Of a stretch of 64,000 nt of DNA, positions 45,272-53,732 are shown piece after piece; positions within the stretch are counted from its first letter, which is position 1, and each line of letters starts with the position of its first letter. The notes under the pieces were generated by a model. That model had not been told where the DNA came from. It ran no database searches and worked only from the letters and a program-made list of their open reading frames with translations. Source of the DNA: Paraburkholderia rhizosphaerae (lineage in GTDB: Bacteria > Pseudomonadota > Gammaproteobacteria > Burkholderiales > Burkholderiaceae). Where the stretch lies: the NCBI RefSeq assembly GCF_004366595.1, contig NZ_SORE01000018.1, positions 62,001 through 126,000 of the forward strand, in the 5' to 3' direction. The position numbers and the translations under genes are program-made.

Positions 45272-45475
45272 ATGTATGGCCGAGGCACAAGCCAAGGCAC
45301 GACCAGGAAGGTCGAGATCGAACAGCTTAACGATGGAAGCTTTCTACTGATACGGTATGAAGCCGTAGATGCGGCACTTCCGACCTCGGATCATTGGTAC
45401 GCCTCAATCGAAGACGCATATGACGAGTGCGATCACGTCTATGGCATCGGTCGAGACGATTGGCTGCAACGGTGA
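45272..45475 (+). CDS. Small conserved-looking hypothetical protein
   Basis: The 67-residue frame from the ATG at 45272 reads MYGRGTSQGTTRKVEIEQLN, then SFLLIRYEAVDAALPTSDHW and YDECDHVYGIGRDDWLQR. It is acidic, aromatic-rich and unlike the arginine-rich shadow frames of this genome, which argues that it is real. The frame stays open to 45218, but the start is uncertain and no good ribosome site is visible. No family is recognised. Confidence 0.5.
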   Translation: MYGRGTSQGTTRKVEIEQLNDGSFLLIRYEAVDAALPTSDHWYASIEDAYDECDHVYGIGRDDWLQR

Positions 45476-45583
45476 CTGCGTGCTGACCGTCGCGCTTGGA
45501 CGCGGGCCGCAGTGCGGTCTGCGCGGACAGTCAATGAGGCTTCAACAAAGGCTGCTGAAACCAGGTTGCTCAAACCGGTTGCT

Positions 45584-46090
45584 CTATTTTTTCGACAGAG
45601 CCATGTAGTAGTCGGCAATATTAGCTTCAGAGCCTTTTGTGATCCGATTGAACGCTCGTGCCCATGGCCAGAAGCTCCTGCCAGCGGTGGTTCGCAGGCC
45701 CGGAAATCGGTTTTCTCCAAGAGTGACCATACCCCATTCGCCGCCGTGATTGCGACGATACACCTCACCCACGTAACTCCCATATGCTTTTGCAAACGAC
45801 ATAACTTGTTCGTCCGTTGGCTTGGGGTTCGCGCCGATATATGACGAATTCATACGCGCCAGTGCCTTCTCAACATCTGCAATGCTCGCGTCCGACCAAT
45901 CAAGTTTGATTCCGAACTGCTTCCCGGAGAAATCAACGGCGTCCATTGCGTAAGCTTCCGCAACCTTTTGAATTTGGGGATCAGGAGAAAACGACTGATT
46001 AGTCGGAGTGTCTGCCAAAGCAGCTTCCCCGAGCGAGCCAATTATTAAGGTAAGCAACGCTGCCGCAAGGCGCTTCGCGATTACTTTCAA
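45584..46090 (-). CDS. Secreted DUF3806-like protein
   Basis: This 168-residue protein has a signal peptide (MKVIAKRLAAALLTLIIGSL, then GEAALA). The mature part has the features I associate with DUF3806: FGIKLDWSDASIADVEKALA, then MSFAKAYGSYVGEVYRRNHG and GEWGMVTL. The function is unknown. It sits alone on the minus strand at the edge of a 656-bp stretch without convincing genes. Confidence 0.72.
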   Translation of the reverse strand: MKVIAKRLAAALLTLIIGSLGEAALADTPTNQSFSPDPQIQKVAEAYAMDAVDFSGKQFGIKLDWSDASIADVEKALARMNSSYIGANPKPTDEQVMSFAKAYGSYVGEVYRRNHGGEWGMVTLGENRFPGLRTTAGRSFWPWARAFNRITKGSEANIADYYMALSKK

Positions 46091-46746
46091 TGGGCTTCCC
46101 TTTACGAAGTTTCCGAATCGCTTCGGAGAAACGGATCGCTGGCTCTCGCGCCCCTGAATCTCGCGCGTTGACCTGCCGAACCAACTATGTAAACGGCCGT
46201 TTTGGGGAAATCTAAAGGTCCCTTGTGGGTCGAACGGAGCGGCTGCTGTACCAGCGCGATCCGCGCGGGAGCTACTGCACTTCCGGAAAAGTTACTGCTC
46301 CTGGCTGGTTCTTACCGGAACTACTCCTCATCCGAAACCTGTCGCTCGCGGGCCCAACTAGTCGGGTAGTGGTCCCATCAAGGAGAAGTGGAAGTAGAAG
46401 AAGCGCGGGCCGAATGGGCTGCAACCCAAACGACCCGCTGACCACAACCAACTCACCAACGGAGTTGACCATGGCTAAGGCTCATCACAATGCAGCAAAA
46501 CGCCCTTCGGTTCGTATCTTGACTGTATCGCGTCAGCGCTGACGAAGCACCTTTGCGTTTCGACGGCGCACGGACCATGCCAAAGCCCGACCGCAGTGAA
46601 GAGCAACCGACGACCGCGTGACAATCGGTCGTAAGTCTCGCACCCGGATACCGACAGATGCGCCGTATCGTTCGGATCTCCAATCGATGGATCGCGGGTC
46701 ATGCTGGAGGAGCCGCGCGACGAAGCATGCCGCGACCGCGAGCGAA
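46091..46746. other. Gene-poor 656-bp stretch with a possible small-protein remnant
   Basis: No full gene is supported here. A 23-codon frame at 46471-46542 starts MAKAHHNAAK after GGAG; the first ten residues resemble the start of short His-rich proteins common in Burkholderia, but the rest (RPSVRILTVSRQR) does not, so it may be a broken copy. The longer frame from 46225 is not protein-like. Confidence 0.4.
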
Positions 46747-47223
46747 TCACTGCTCCACTTTCAGCGGCGGCCCGAGAAACTCGATGTGCCACTTCGCACC
46801 CAAGCGTGCGAGCGTGACCGGATCGGGAATGCCATCCGCCATCACGTCGCGCAACTGGCTGAAGAAGCAGGTAGCGTCAAATCCAGGCGAGATCAGGACC
46901 AGCATGCGCGACGTCTCATCATCGATGTTGACGAAGCGATGCGTGGTGCCGACCAGCGCGGTCAGCGTCTCGCCCGCCTGCACGACTTTACGTTCGCCGT
47001 TCACTTCGAACAAATAGCGTCCTTGCAGGACATGGAACACTTCGGTTTCGTTTTCGTGCCGGTGGATCGGTGGGCCGAAGCCTGGCGCATCGTATGTTTC
47101 GATGAGCGTCGCGCGCCCCTGCGTCGCCGTTGGCTCGATGTACACCTTCAGATCGAGGCCGATGGCGGGAATGTGGATGGCGTTGTCCGTGATCGTTTCA
47201 TCGTCGAGGAAGTGCGATTTCAT
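46747..47223 (-). CDS. Cupin-domain protein
   Basis: This 158-residue single-cupin protein has the first cupin motif GPPIHRHENETEVFHVLQG, giving metal ligands His54, His56 and Glu61, and a second-motif region VQAGETLTALVGTTHRFVN with the fourth His. The end (VTLARLGAKWHIEFLGPPL) resembles quercetinase-like stand-alone cupins. The start is the ATG at 47223; upstream codons to 47343 overlap the neighbouring gene. Its substrate is not apparent. hdeA is just upstream on the same strand, 32 bp away. Confidence 0.85.
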   Translation of the reverse strand: MKSHFLDDETITDNAIHIPAIGLDLKVYIEPTATQGRATLIETYDAPGFGPPIHRHENETEVFHVLQGRYLFEVNGERKVVQAGETLTALVGTTHRFVNIDDETSRMLVLISPGFDATCFFSQLRDVMADGIPDPVTLARLGAKWHIEFLGPPLKVEQ

Positions 47224-47255
47224 GATGTCGGTCCCTGGCGTCGCTGATTTGTGGG

Positions 47256-47591
47256 TCAATGGTGATCGAACAGTGCGATCTGCTTCGACTTGATCATCGA
47301 ACGGACCTTGGTCATAAACCCGCTCTGCGGGTCTTTCTGGCACGCCCGCGCGACCGTCGCAGCGACGGGCTGCATGGTATCGACCACGGTGGTTTCAGTG
47401 CCTGTGACGCCGAGCTTGTCGACGCCTGCAACCCAATAAACGACCGCCGGCTTATACGCATCGTCTACCTGAACGAAGTCGGCACACGTCATTTTGGCCG
47501 GAGTGATCTTCTGTTCGGCTGCGCGGGCGACATTGGACGCACCGATGACGAGAACACACATCGAGGCTGCAATGGCTTTCACGAGTTTCAT
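47256..47591 (-). CDS. hdeA: HdeA-type periplasmic acid-stress chaperone
   Basis: This 111-residue protein has a signal peptide (MKLVKAIAASMCVLVIGASN, then VARA) and the HdeA/HdeB signature KMTCADFVQVDDAYKPAVVY with a second cysteine in VARACQKD; these two form the conserved disulfide. HdeA proteins bind unfolded periplasmic proteins at low pH. The ATG at 47591 has AAGGAG upstream. It is preceded directly, in the same frame, by a response regulator remnant and followed by the cupin gene. Confidence 0.87.
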   Translation of the reverse strand: MKLVKAIAASMCVLVIGASNVARAAEQKITPAKMTCADFVQVDDAYKPAVVYWVAGVDKLGVTGTETTVVDTMQPVAATVARACQKDPQSGFMTKVRSMIKSKQIALFDHH

Positions 47592-47603
47592 TTGAACTCC
47601 TTG

Positions 47604-47852
47604 ACAGGTTGAGATGTTCGAGACTGCCTGCGCATCGTATCGATGCAGAGTTAGCCAGGAATTACCATCAACGAGTGACGTCCAGCCAATTCCGCGCACG
47701 TCGCGAATCACGTTGCGTCCGAAGCGCTTACGCATGGAATGGATCAGCACGTCTAGCGCATTGCTTTCGACTTCGTTTCCCCATCCGATAGGGAAGCGAT
47801 ATTTCCAGGCGGTCTTGTCAATTTGGCGCGCTAAAAGCGACGATTTCGGCAT
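47604..47852 (-). pseudogene. C-terminal remnant of an OmpR-family response regulator
   Basis: This minus-strand frame, in phase with hdeA and without a stop between, reads GWGNEVESNALDVLIHSMRK, then RFGRNVIRDVRGIGWTSLVD. This is the third helix and wing of an OmpR/PhoB-type winged helix, closest to QseB/PmrA proteins (which have the pattern WGDEVESN...LRRKLG...IRTVRGxGY). Only about 65 of some 220 residues remain; the receiver domain and linker are absent upstream. It is a fossil of a two-component regulator and, through its frame, would run into the hdeA leader. Confidence 0.7.
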
Positions 47853-48098
47853 AGTTTCAAGATTCGCAATGAAACGTATGACGAGCTTAGAAAGTCGAGT
47901 AGAAAACTGTGGAAAAATGAATCGAACGTTCAGTCAGCCATGTTTATTTTCGGCTTTTTGTGTCGCACGGTTGATATCCCGTTACGACAACATCTTTTAA
48001 TAGGCTGTGAGATCGGCCAGTGGTTTCCATGACCGGCGCATCGTATTTCGACTTTCTCGCTGCGCTCATACTCGCGGTTCTGCACTGAAGGAGCCATC

Positions 48099-48608
48099 AT
48101 GAGCTTCACGCCCGAAATCATTGTTGTCGTTGTGGTGGGTGGCCTCGTCTGCGGCTTCCTGAACACTGTGGCCTCGTCGGGATCGGCGGTCACCCTGCCT
48201 ATCCTGATGGCGATCGGTCTGCCTGCGGCCGCCGCGAACGCGACCAATCGCGTCCCGGTTCTGGTTGGCGCCATGGCCGCTACAGTCGGGCTCGCGCGCC
48301 ACGGCGCCATGCTGTTGACGACTTCAGCAGCAATGCTCGTTTTCGTCACGCATCAAAGCGTCGAGTGGGGGATCGGCGGTCTAATGGGAATTGGCGCTTT
48401 GTTTGGTGGGCTCCTGGGCGCGCGCGTCGCCGTCTCTGAGCATGCCCGACGTTGGATCGTCGGCTTGCTTGTGGTCGTAATCGTCGGCGAACTGATTCAT
48501 CTGGCCGTGCCACTGCATTGGCTCGATAAAGAGATCAGACCTGCCATCGATGTCTTTTCCGCCGTATATCCTGCAGCACTTCAAACCGTCGCACGGCTGC
48601 GTGTTTGA
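48099..48608 (+). pseudogene. TauE/SafE-family transporter with internal deletion
   Basis: The first 65 residues (IVVVVVGGLVCGFLNTVASS, GSAVTLPILMAIGLPAAAAN, ATNRVPVLVGA) are a normal TauE/SafE start. Then, near residue 69, the frame jumps to the last part of the family (TTSAAMLVFVTHQSVEWGIG, GLMGIGALFGGLLGARVAVS), skipping about 90-100 residues and several membrane segments. Family members are about 250 residues; this is 169 with an unrelated 25-residue tail. The join (around 48300) is in frame. Such a protein is unlikely to transport anion substrates. GGAGCC precedes the ATG. Confidence 0.65.
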
Positions 48609-48752
48609 GCACCGGCTTGAAAGTTCTGGGTTTGGCCAGAAGACGATGCTCGGCCAGCTGAATCGACTGACCGAACAACGGCGAACACCAGTCATCGGAA
48701 CGGAACGCGTCTTGCTGGCTGCTTGGCATTTGTACCGCCGGCACCAAAAGAG

Positions 48753-49466
48753 ATGACCTACGGAACCTTCCCACCCTGGCTGAATACGCTATCGGTCACG
48801 TGGATCATTTTGGGCGCGATATCCGCAGGTGCGGTCGTCGTTGACGAAGTTCGACACCCCCAGAAGATGTGGGTCATGAACGTCGTCTGGCCCCTAACGG
48901 CGTTGTTCGGCACAGTCGTATGGGGTGCCGCCTACTACGCGTGGGGACGAAATATCGCTGACGCCGGCCGGAAGGCCGACGACCAGCCGTTCGCCGTGAT
49001 GGCGATGAAAGGGACGAGCCACTGCGGTGCCGGCTGCACGCTGGGAGACATCATTGTCGAGTGGTCGGCGTTTGCCTTCCCCGCATTGGCGGTCTGGTTC
49101 GGGTGGCACACGGTGTTCAACGAAAAAACGTTTGCCGTCTGGATCCCCGATTTCGTCGTCGCCTTTCTGCTCGGCATCGTCTTTCAGTATTTCACCATCA
49201 AACCGATGCGGGGGCTGTCGGTAGGCGCAGGTCTGGTGGCCGCCGTCAAAGCTGATATCGCGTCGATCACTGCGTGGCAGGTGGGCATGTATGGACTTAT
49301 GGCCATCATCCAATTCTTGTGGTTCAAGCCGGCTTACGGGGGGATCGCGAAAGTCGCGAGTGCGGAATTCTGGTTCGCCATGCAACTCGCCATGCTCGCG
49401 GGATTCGCAACCAGCTATCCCGTCAACTGGTGGTTAATCCGTTCGGGTGTAAAGGAAAAAATGTAA
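48753..49466 (+). CDS. DUF4396 membrane protein
   Basis: This 237-residue protein has about six membrane segments and the DUF4396 hallmarks: WILGAISAGAVVVDEVRHPQ-type start, SHCGAGCTLGDIIVEW near residue 90, and FDFVVAFLLGIVFQYFTI plus LWFKPAYGG later. The conserved CGAGC pair suggests metal or redox interaction. Family function is not established; members often occur near metal-handling genes. Here the next gene, 105 bp on, encodes a 19-cysteine copper-storage-like protein. The ATG at 48753 is preferred to a TTG at 48723. Confidence 0.85.
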   Translation: MTYGTFPPWLNTLSVTWIILGAISAGAVVVDEVRHPQKMWVMNVVWPLTALFGTVVWGAAYYAWGRNIADAGRKADDQPFAVMAMKGTSHCGAGCTLGDIIVEWSAFAFPALAVWFGWHTVFNEKTFAVWIPDFVVAFLLGIVFQYFTIKPMRGLSVGAGLVAAVKADIASITAWQVGMYGLMAIIQFLWFKPAYGGIAKVASAEFWFAMQLAMLAGFATSYPVNWWLIRSGVKEKM

Positions 49467-49571
49467 ATCCGCCCGACTGAGGTGACGTTCACGATTGGGC
49501 ACGCGGTCTGCGGGGGTTAGGAGGCGGGCACGCAAGTGCTCGGGAAAATCACAGACATCGCGGAGGATCAA

Positions 49572-49895
49572 ATGACACAGAAACACCAAGCTTGCGTTGA
49601 AGCCTGCGACGCATGCGCTAGCGCTTGCGACCATTGCGCAGCCGCATGCCTTTCGGAACAAAACGTTTCCGAAATGGCCGGATGCATCAAGACGGACATG
49701 GACTGTGCGGATATTTGCCGCCTCGCATCCGCTGTCATGGCTCGCGACAGTAGTCGCGCAAAGGAAGTTTGCTCGCTATGCGCGTCGATATGCGACGCGT
49801 GCGCCTCTGAATGTGACAAGCATCAGCACGAACACTGTAAGCAATGCGCAGAAGCCTGTCGGCGTTGCGCGGAACAATGCCGCGCTATGGGGTAG
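49572..49895 (+). CDS. Four-helix-bundle copper-binding protein (Csp-like)
   Basis: This 107-residue protein contains 19 cysteines, mostly in CxxxC steps along four helices (for example ACVEACDACASACDHCAAAC). That is the pattern of cytosolic copper storage proteins of the Csp3 group, whose cysteines face a bundle core that fills with Cu(I). No signal peptide is present. GGAGG lies five bases before the ATG at 49572. It follows the DUF4396 gene. Copper binding is inferred from family resemblance. Confidence 0.9.
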   Translation: MTQKHQACVEACDACASACDHCAAACLSEQNVSEMAGCIKTDMDCADICRLASAVMARDSSRAKEVCSLCASICDACASECDKHQHEHCKQCAEACRRCAEQCRAMG

Positions 49896-49978
49896 TGAGC
49901 CGGAACCATCGCGCGCTTCCCGCGGCCAAGAGGATGCGTAGCAGGGACGCGGATAGCTCGACGAGACGTTCGACCAGA

Positions 49979-50299
49979 CTACGAGTCCAACGCGACCACG
50001 ATCTTGCCGCGCATATGACCCGTCTTGTTACGTTCGATAGCGGTCGCTACTTCCTCGAACCCGAATATCTCGCCGACTTCTACGCGTAGCTCGTTTTTGG
50101 CCACGCTCCGGCATAGCGCTTCCAGTCGCCGCGTGTCGGGGTGGAAGCGGAACCATGTGCCGCGTCGCCCGGCAGGCAGGCGGCTTTCGATGTCCGGCAC
50201 CGCGGTCGTCACCAGATGTCCCGTGTCGCTGAGGGTCGTCCATAGGCGATCGAGTGTCGCCGGGCCCACCAGATCAAGCGCCCAGGTCAAGTGGCGCAC
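49979..50299 (-). pseudogene. C-terminal fragment of a medium-chain dehydrogenase
   Basis: The frame carries only the end of a zinc-type oxidoreductase: LDLVGPATLDRLWTTLSDTG, then the terminal AIERNKTGHMRGKIVV typical of that superfamily. About 105 of some 310 residues remain. Reading upstream, the same frame meets the stop of the hydrolase gene at 50351 with no catalytic domain, so the 5' two thirds are missing. A GTG at 50299 could still start a short protein, but function is unlikely. Confidence 0.68.
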
Positions 50300-50350
50300 C
50301 CGTGGAGCGCGCCACTCGAATTGCCTGGTTCTGGTCGGGCTGGCGTCCCG

Positions 50351-51169
50351 TCAGGATTTGATGAACTCGAGAAGGTCGGGGTTTAGGACGTCCGCGTGGG
50401 TGGTCAGCATGCCGTGCGGGAAGCCAGTGTATGTCTTCAGCACACCGTTTGCGAGCAGGTCGACCGCGCGGGGCACCGAACTGGCGAACGGGACGATCTG
50501 GTCATCTTCGCCGTGCATGACCAGTACCGGCACAGTGATCTTCTTCAGATCTTCGGTGTAGTCCTCCAGCCAGGAGAATACGGTCTCGTAGTGGGCCTGG
50601 GCGCTGCCGGCCATGCCCTGGCGCCACCAGTTCGCGATCACCGCCTCAGACGGCTTGGCGCCCGCACGGTTGAAGCCATAGAACGGACCCTCCGGGACTG
50701 CCCGGTAAAACTCCGACCGGTTGCCAAGCACGCCTGACTTAACCGCGTCGAACCACTCCCGCGGCTGACCTGCAGGGTTCGCGTCGGTTTTCACCATGTT
50801 CGGCGTCAGCGAGGCCACCAGCACTGCCTTGGCGACCCGCTCCTGGTGGCGAGCGACGTAGCGGGCCACCTCGCCGCCGCCGGTGGAGTGCCCGATATGG
50901 ATCGCGTCGCGGACGCCGAGGTGTTCGGTCAGTGCAGCGAGGTCAGCGACCCAGTGGTCCATGTCGTTACCGGTGCCGACTTGCTCGGACCGACCGTGCC
51001 CGCGCCGGTCATGGGCGATTACGCGGTAGCCGTGGTGAAGGAAAAACATCATCTGGGCGTCCCAGTCGTCGGCCGACAGGGGCCAGCCATGGCTGAAGAC
51101 GATCGGCTGACCGGACCCCCAGTCCTTGTAGAAGATCTTTACGCCGTCCGGAGTGGTGATCGTAGGCAT
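50351..51169 (-). CDS. Alpha/beta hydrolase, non-haem chloroperoxidase type
   Basis: This 272-residue enzyme closely resembles cofactor-free haloperoxidase/esterase proteins: FYKDWGSGQPIVFSHGWPLS, DWDAQMMFFLHHGYRVIAHD, then RRGHGRS, the nucleophile in GHSTGGG (Ser95), the acid in VLVMHGEDDQIVP (near 224) and the His in YTGFPHGM (near 252). The set is complete. Such enzymes are primarily esterases; perhydrolysis of carboxylic acids gives the halogenating side reaction. AGGAGG lies before the ATG. Downstream is a dehydrogenase remnant. Confidence 0.9.
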   Translation of the reverse strand: MPTITTPDGVKIFYKDWGSGQPIVFSHGWPLSADDWDAQMMFFLHHGYRVIAHDRRGHGRSEQVGTGNDMDHWVADLAALTEHLGVRDAIHIGHSTGGGEVARYVARHQERVAKAVLVASLTPNMVKTDANPAGQPREWFDAVKSGVLGNRSEFYRAVPEGPFYGFNRAGAKPSEAVIANWWRQGMAGSAQAHYETVFSWLEDYTEDLKKITVPVLVMHGEDDQIVPFASSVPRAVDLLANGVLKTYTGFPHGMLTTHADVLNPDLLEFIKS

Positions 51170-51543
51170 CGCTGGTACCTCCTATAAGAGATTGATTGAA
51201 GTGTTGGTTCTCCGCGAGACATCGAGAATGCCGCCAGCGGCTTCTTTCGAAGTCTTATTTCATGCGCATCTGAAAACCGCGCGAGCGGAGCGCACTCCGA
51301 TCGCTGCGATGGATCTCTAAATGTCCCTCGGCGCGACGTCCTTGCTCCTGGCGCTTGAACGCATCGAGTACAGGAATCGGACTGTGATTAAGCACTCGGA
51401 ATGCGGTGACCACGCCAGCGACAACTCCGCCTGGGCGGCTTGACCCGTCGATACGGCAGCCGTTGCAATATAGGTATCCCTTGCCTCGATGACAAAGACT
51501 TTCTATGATTTGACCTATGCCTCAAAGGCATACAGGAGAGCCA
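51170..51543. promoter_or_regulatory. Divergent region upstream of hydrolase and LysR genes
   Basis: These 374 bp contain no visible gene. The LysR-proximal end carries a 9-bp box (AAAGACTTT, 51494-51502) and a 17-bp palindrome (51516-51532) that are matched in layout upstream of the other LysR gene of this window. Confidence 0.5.
51494..51532 (+). promoter_or_regulatory. Composite leader element A: box plus palindrome before LysR gene
   Basis: AAAGACTTT (51494-51502), then 14 bp, then TATGCCTCAAAGGCATA (51516-51532), whose 7-bp arms are perfect. The palindrome ends 11 bp before the LysR ATG and adjoins its AGGAG. The same arrangement with the same spacing is found before the LysR gene at 57783. 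Confidence 0.65.
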
Positions 51544-52461
51544 ATGGAACTTCGACATCTGCGATATTTCATCGCGGTTGCGGAGGAAGGAAGCCTTTTG
51601 ACAGCCGCCCAACGGCGGTTACACACGTCGCAGCCGTCACTTAGCCGGCAGATCCGCGATCTTGAATTCGAAGTGGGTGTGAAATTACTGGAGCGCCAGG
51701 CACGCGGCGTGGCGCTTACCACTGCTGGAAAAATTTTCCTTGATTACGCGCGTCTGGCGCTGCTGCAAGTCGAAGCTGCTATCGACGGCGCACGGCGCGC
51801 GGAACAGCCTGAAAAGCCCATTTTGGCCATGGGTTTCCTTGCGGGGCAGGAAGTCGTATGGTTACCGCACGCGCTGCACATCCTCCGCGAGGAGGCACCA
51901 GATGCGGAGATCACACTGTGCAGCCAGTCTTCTCCTGAACTCGCTCTTGGGCTGATGCGAGGAAAGCTAGACGTCGCCTTCCTTCGCCCCGAGAGACAGA
52001 CCGTTGGCCTGTCATTCAAAGTCTTGGCGAAGGAGCCACTGATCGCCGTACTGCCGGCAGACCACCGGCTGACGTCACGCAAGAAAATGCGGCCGCAGGA
52101 TCTCGCCAGCCAAATTTACGTCAGTTCATCCAAGACTTCTCCCGTACTGGAATCCGTGATTCAGCACTACGCATCGAGCGTCGGAATAACGCTCAAGGCG
52201 GGATACGAAGGCGAAAACCTCCCGTCCGCAATGTCGCTCGTTACGTCAACGGGTGGCGTTACGCTTATCCCGCTGTATGCGCAAAATATGCTGACACCAA
52301 ACGTTGTTGCGAGGGCGCTTGACGGCGTACCTCCGACGATTGATCTCGTCTTGGGATACAGCGATGCAAATACAAACCCGTTACTTCTTCGGCTGTTATC
52401 TCGTGCGGACGAGTTGGTCGCAAATGTTCAAGATCAAAGCATCATTCGCTATGCCGTCTAG
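51544..52461 (+). CDS. LysR-family regulator (copy A of a paralogous pair)
   Basis: This 305-residue regulator starts MELRHLRYFIAVAEEGSLLT and has the helix-turn-helix RLHTSQPSLSRQIRDLEFEV. The effector domain begins near residue 90 (ILAMGFLAGQEVVWL). It is clearly paralogous to the product of 56884-57783: both share the DNA-binding region and GFL(A/T)GQE start of the sensor domain. The ATG at 51544 has AGGAG upstream; the in-frame ATG at 51517 lies inside the palindrome and is unlikely. The divergent hydrolase gene is a candidate target. An autoregulatory site in its leader is likely. Confidence 0.89.
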   Translation: MELRHLRYFIAVAEEGSLLTAAQRRLHTSQPSLSRQIRDLEFEVGVKLLERQARGVALTTAGKIFLDYARLALLQVEAAIDGARRAEQPEKPILAMGFLAGQEVVWLPHALHILREEAPDAEITLCSQSSPELALGLMRGKLDVAFLRPERQTVGLSFKVLAKEPLIAVLPADHRLTSRKKMRPQDLASQIYVSSSKTSPVLESVIQHYASSVGITLKAGYEGENLPSAMSLVTSTGGVTLIPLYAQNMLTPNVVARALDGVPPTIDLVLGYSDANTNPLLLRLLSRADELVANVQDQSIIRYAV

Positions 52462-52791
52462 GTCATGGACGCCGGCTCGGTCACTTCGAGATCGAACCTC
52501 GACCATGCAAACTGGATGGTCGCCTCGACCGGCGGCTCCTGGCCGGTCGCAGTCCTATGCAGCGCGGATGAACAGCTGAACTTCGGAACATCACGCTGGG
52601 CAGCACACGACCCGAAGCCGACTTGCCATGTTCTCTTTCAGACGTCCGATAAGCGCGTAATAGCGGCTGAAAACCGTTTCCCCTACTCGCGGTGAACCTT
52701 GCCTTTCAGACTGGCCGAAAAACGGGGTGCTTCAGGTCTGCTCACGATACCCGGGCGTATACTTTTTGCGATCGGGTGCATGTCCGGCAGG
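52462..52791. other. Intergenic region between LysR and NmrA-type genes
   Basis: No convincing gene is visible in these 330 bp between converging genes. A 76-codon frame at 52465 lacks a ribosome site and family features. No terminator hairpin was recognised. Confidence 0.45.
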
Positions 52792-53688
52792 CTAACGTTG
52801 TGTTCCTGGCTGAAAAATCCCACGGTTCGCGAGGACATAGTCGTGCACTGACATCGGCTTTTGTCCGGTAATCCGTTCGACAATATCGTTCGTGCCGGCG
52901 AATTCGCCAGCCTGGTAGCCGCGATACACAGACGTAATGTGCTGGATGAAATGCGCCGACAACCCGATTTGCGTGAGACGCGCCTCGAATGACTCCAGGC
53001 TTTCCGCTTCGTAACGCACCGGGCGATCAAGCGCATCGCCGACCATCTTCGCTACCTGCGTGTGATCGAGTTCTTCGGCGCCGAACAGCGGGTATGTCTT
53101 GCCCGCATGCGGCTCGGGGTCTAGCAGGATCCGGGCGATCACACGGCCTTGATCGGCCGCGGCGATCGGCGCGTGACGTCCATCACCAGCGGGTACGCGC
53201 AGCAAGTCATGGTTCGCGATTTGCGACCGCTGAAATCCGTAGCTCAGCCACTCCATAAAGAGCGTCGGCCGCAGATGCGTGACGGGAACGCCCGCCCAAT
53301 CGAACACGCGCTCACCATACCAGTGCGCAAGCGAAGCCCGGCTCTGCGCATCGGCACTCGCGGAAATCTGCGACATGTTGACGATCAAGCGAACGCCCGC
53401 CAGCTTCGCGGCATGCGCAAAATAGGCCGTCGCATCGACGAGCTGCGGCTGCATGATCGGGTACACGAAGTACGCGCCGGTCACGTTTTGTAGCGCCGCC
53501 TGGACGGCATGACTGTCCAGCAGATCGCCGACAACAATCTCAACGCCTCGTGCACGCAATGCGGAGGCACGCTCATCGTCGCGATGAACGAGCGCCCGCA
53601 CGCGCGCGCCCCTCGACAAGAGTTCCTCGATGGCTGCGCCACCCGTCGCGCCGGTCGCGCCCGTAATCAGATACAGATAGTCCTTCAT
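52792..53688 (-). CDS. NmrA-family NAD(P)-binding protein
   Basis: This 298-residue protein opens with the dinucleotide motif YLITGATGATGGAAIEELL, then VVGDLLD and the QPQLVDATAYFAHAAKLAGV segment. It belongs to the NmrA/quinone-reductase-2-like atypical SDRs, which may sense or reduce with NAD(P)H. There is no YxxxK motif in the usual place. The family opening defines the start at 53688. It precedes the carbonic anhydrase gene's 3' end in the same direction; a 44-bp gap suggests cotranscription from the right. Confidence 0.86.
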   Translation of the reverse strand: MKDYLYLITGATGATGGAAIEELLSRGARVRALVHRDDERASALRARGVEIVVGDLLDSHAVQAALQNVTGAYFVYPIMQPQLVDATAYFAHAAKLAGVRLIVNMSQISASADAQSRASLAHWYGERVFDWAGVPVTHLRPTLFMEWLSYGFQRSQIANHDLLRVPAGDGRHAPIAAADQGRVIARILLDPEPHAGKTYPLFGAEELDHTQVAKMVGDALDRPVRYEAESLESFEARLTQIGLSAHFIQHITSVYRGYQAGEFAGTNDIVERITGQKPMSVHDYVLANRGIFQPGTQR

Positions 53689-53732
53689 GTCATGCTCCAG
53701 GATCGGAAAGAGAGATTTCCCCTGCGGCGTGG

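Noticed and set aside
46225..46542. A 105-codon frame in the gene-poor stretch
   Set aside because: Low-complexity reading with no family features and no ribosome site; only its last 23 codons have a plausible start.
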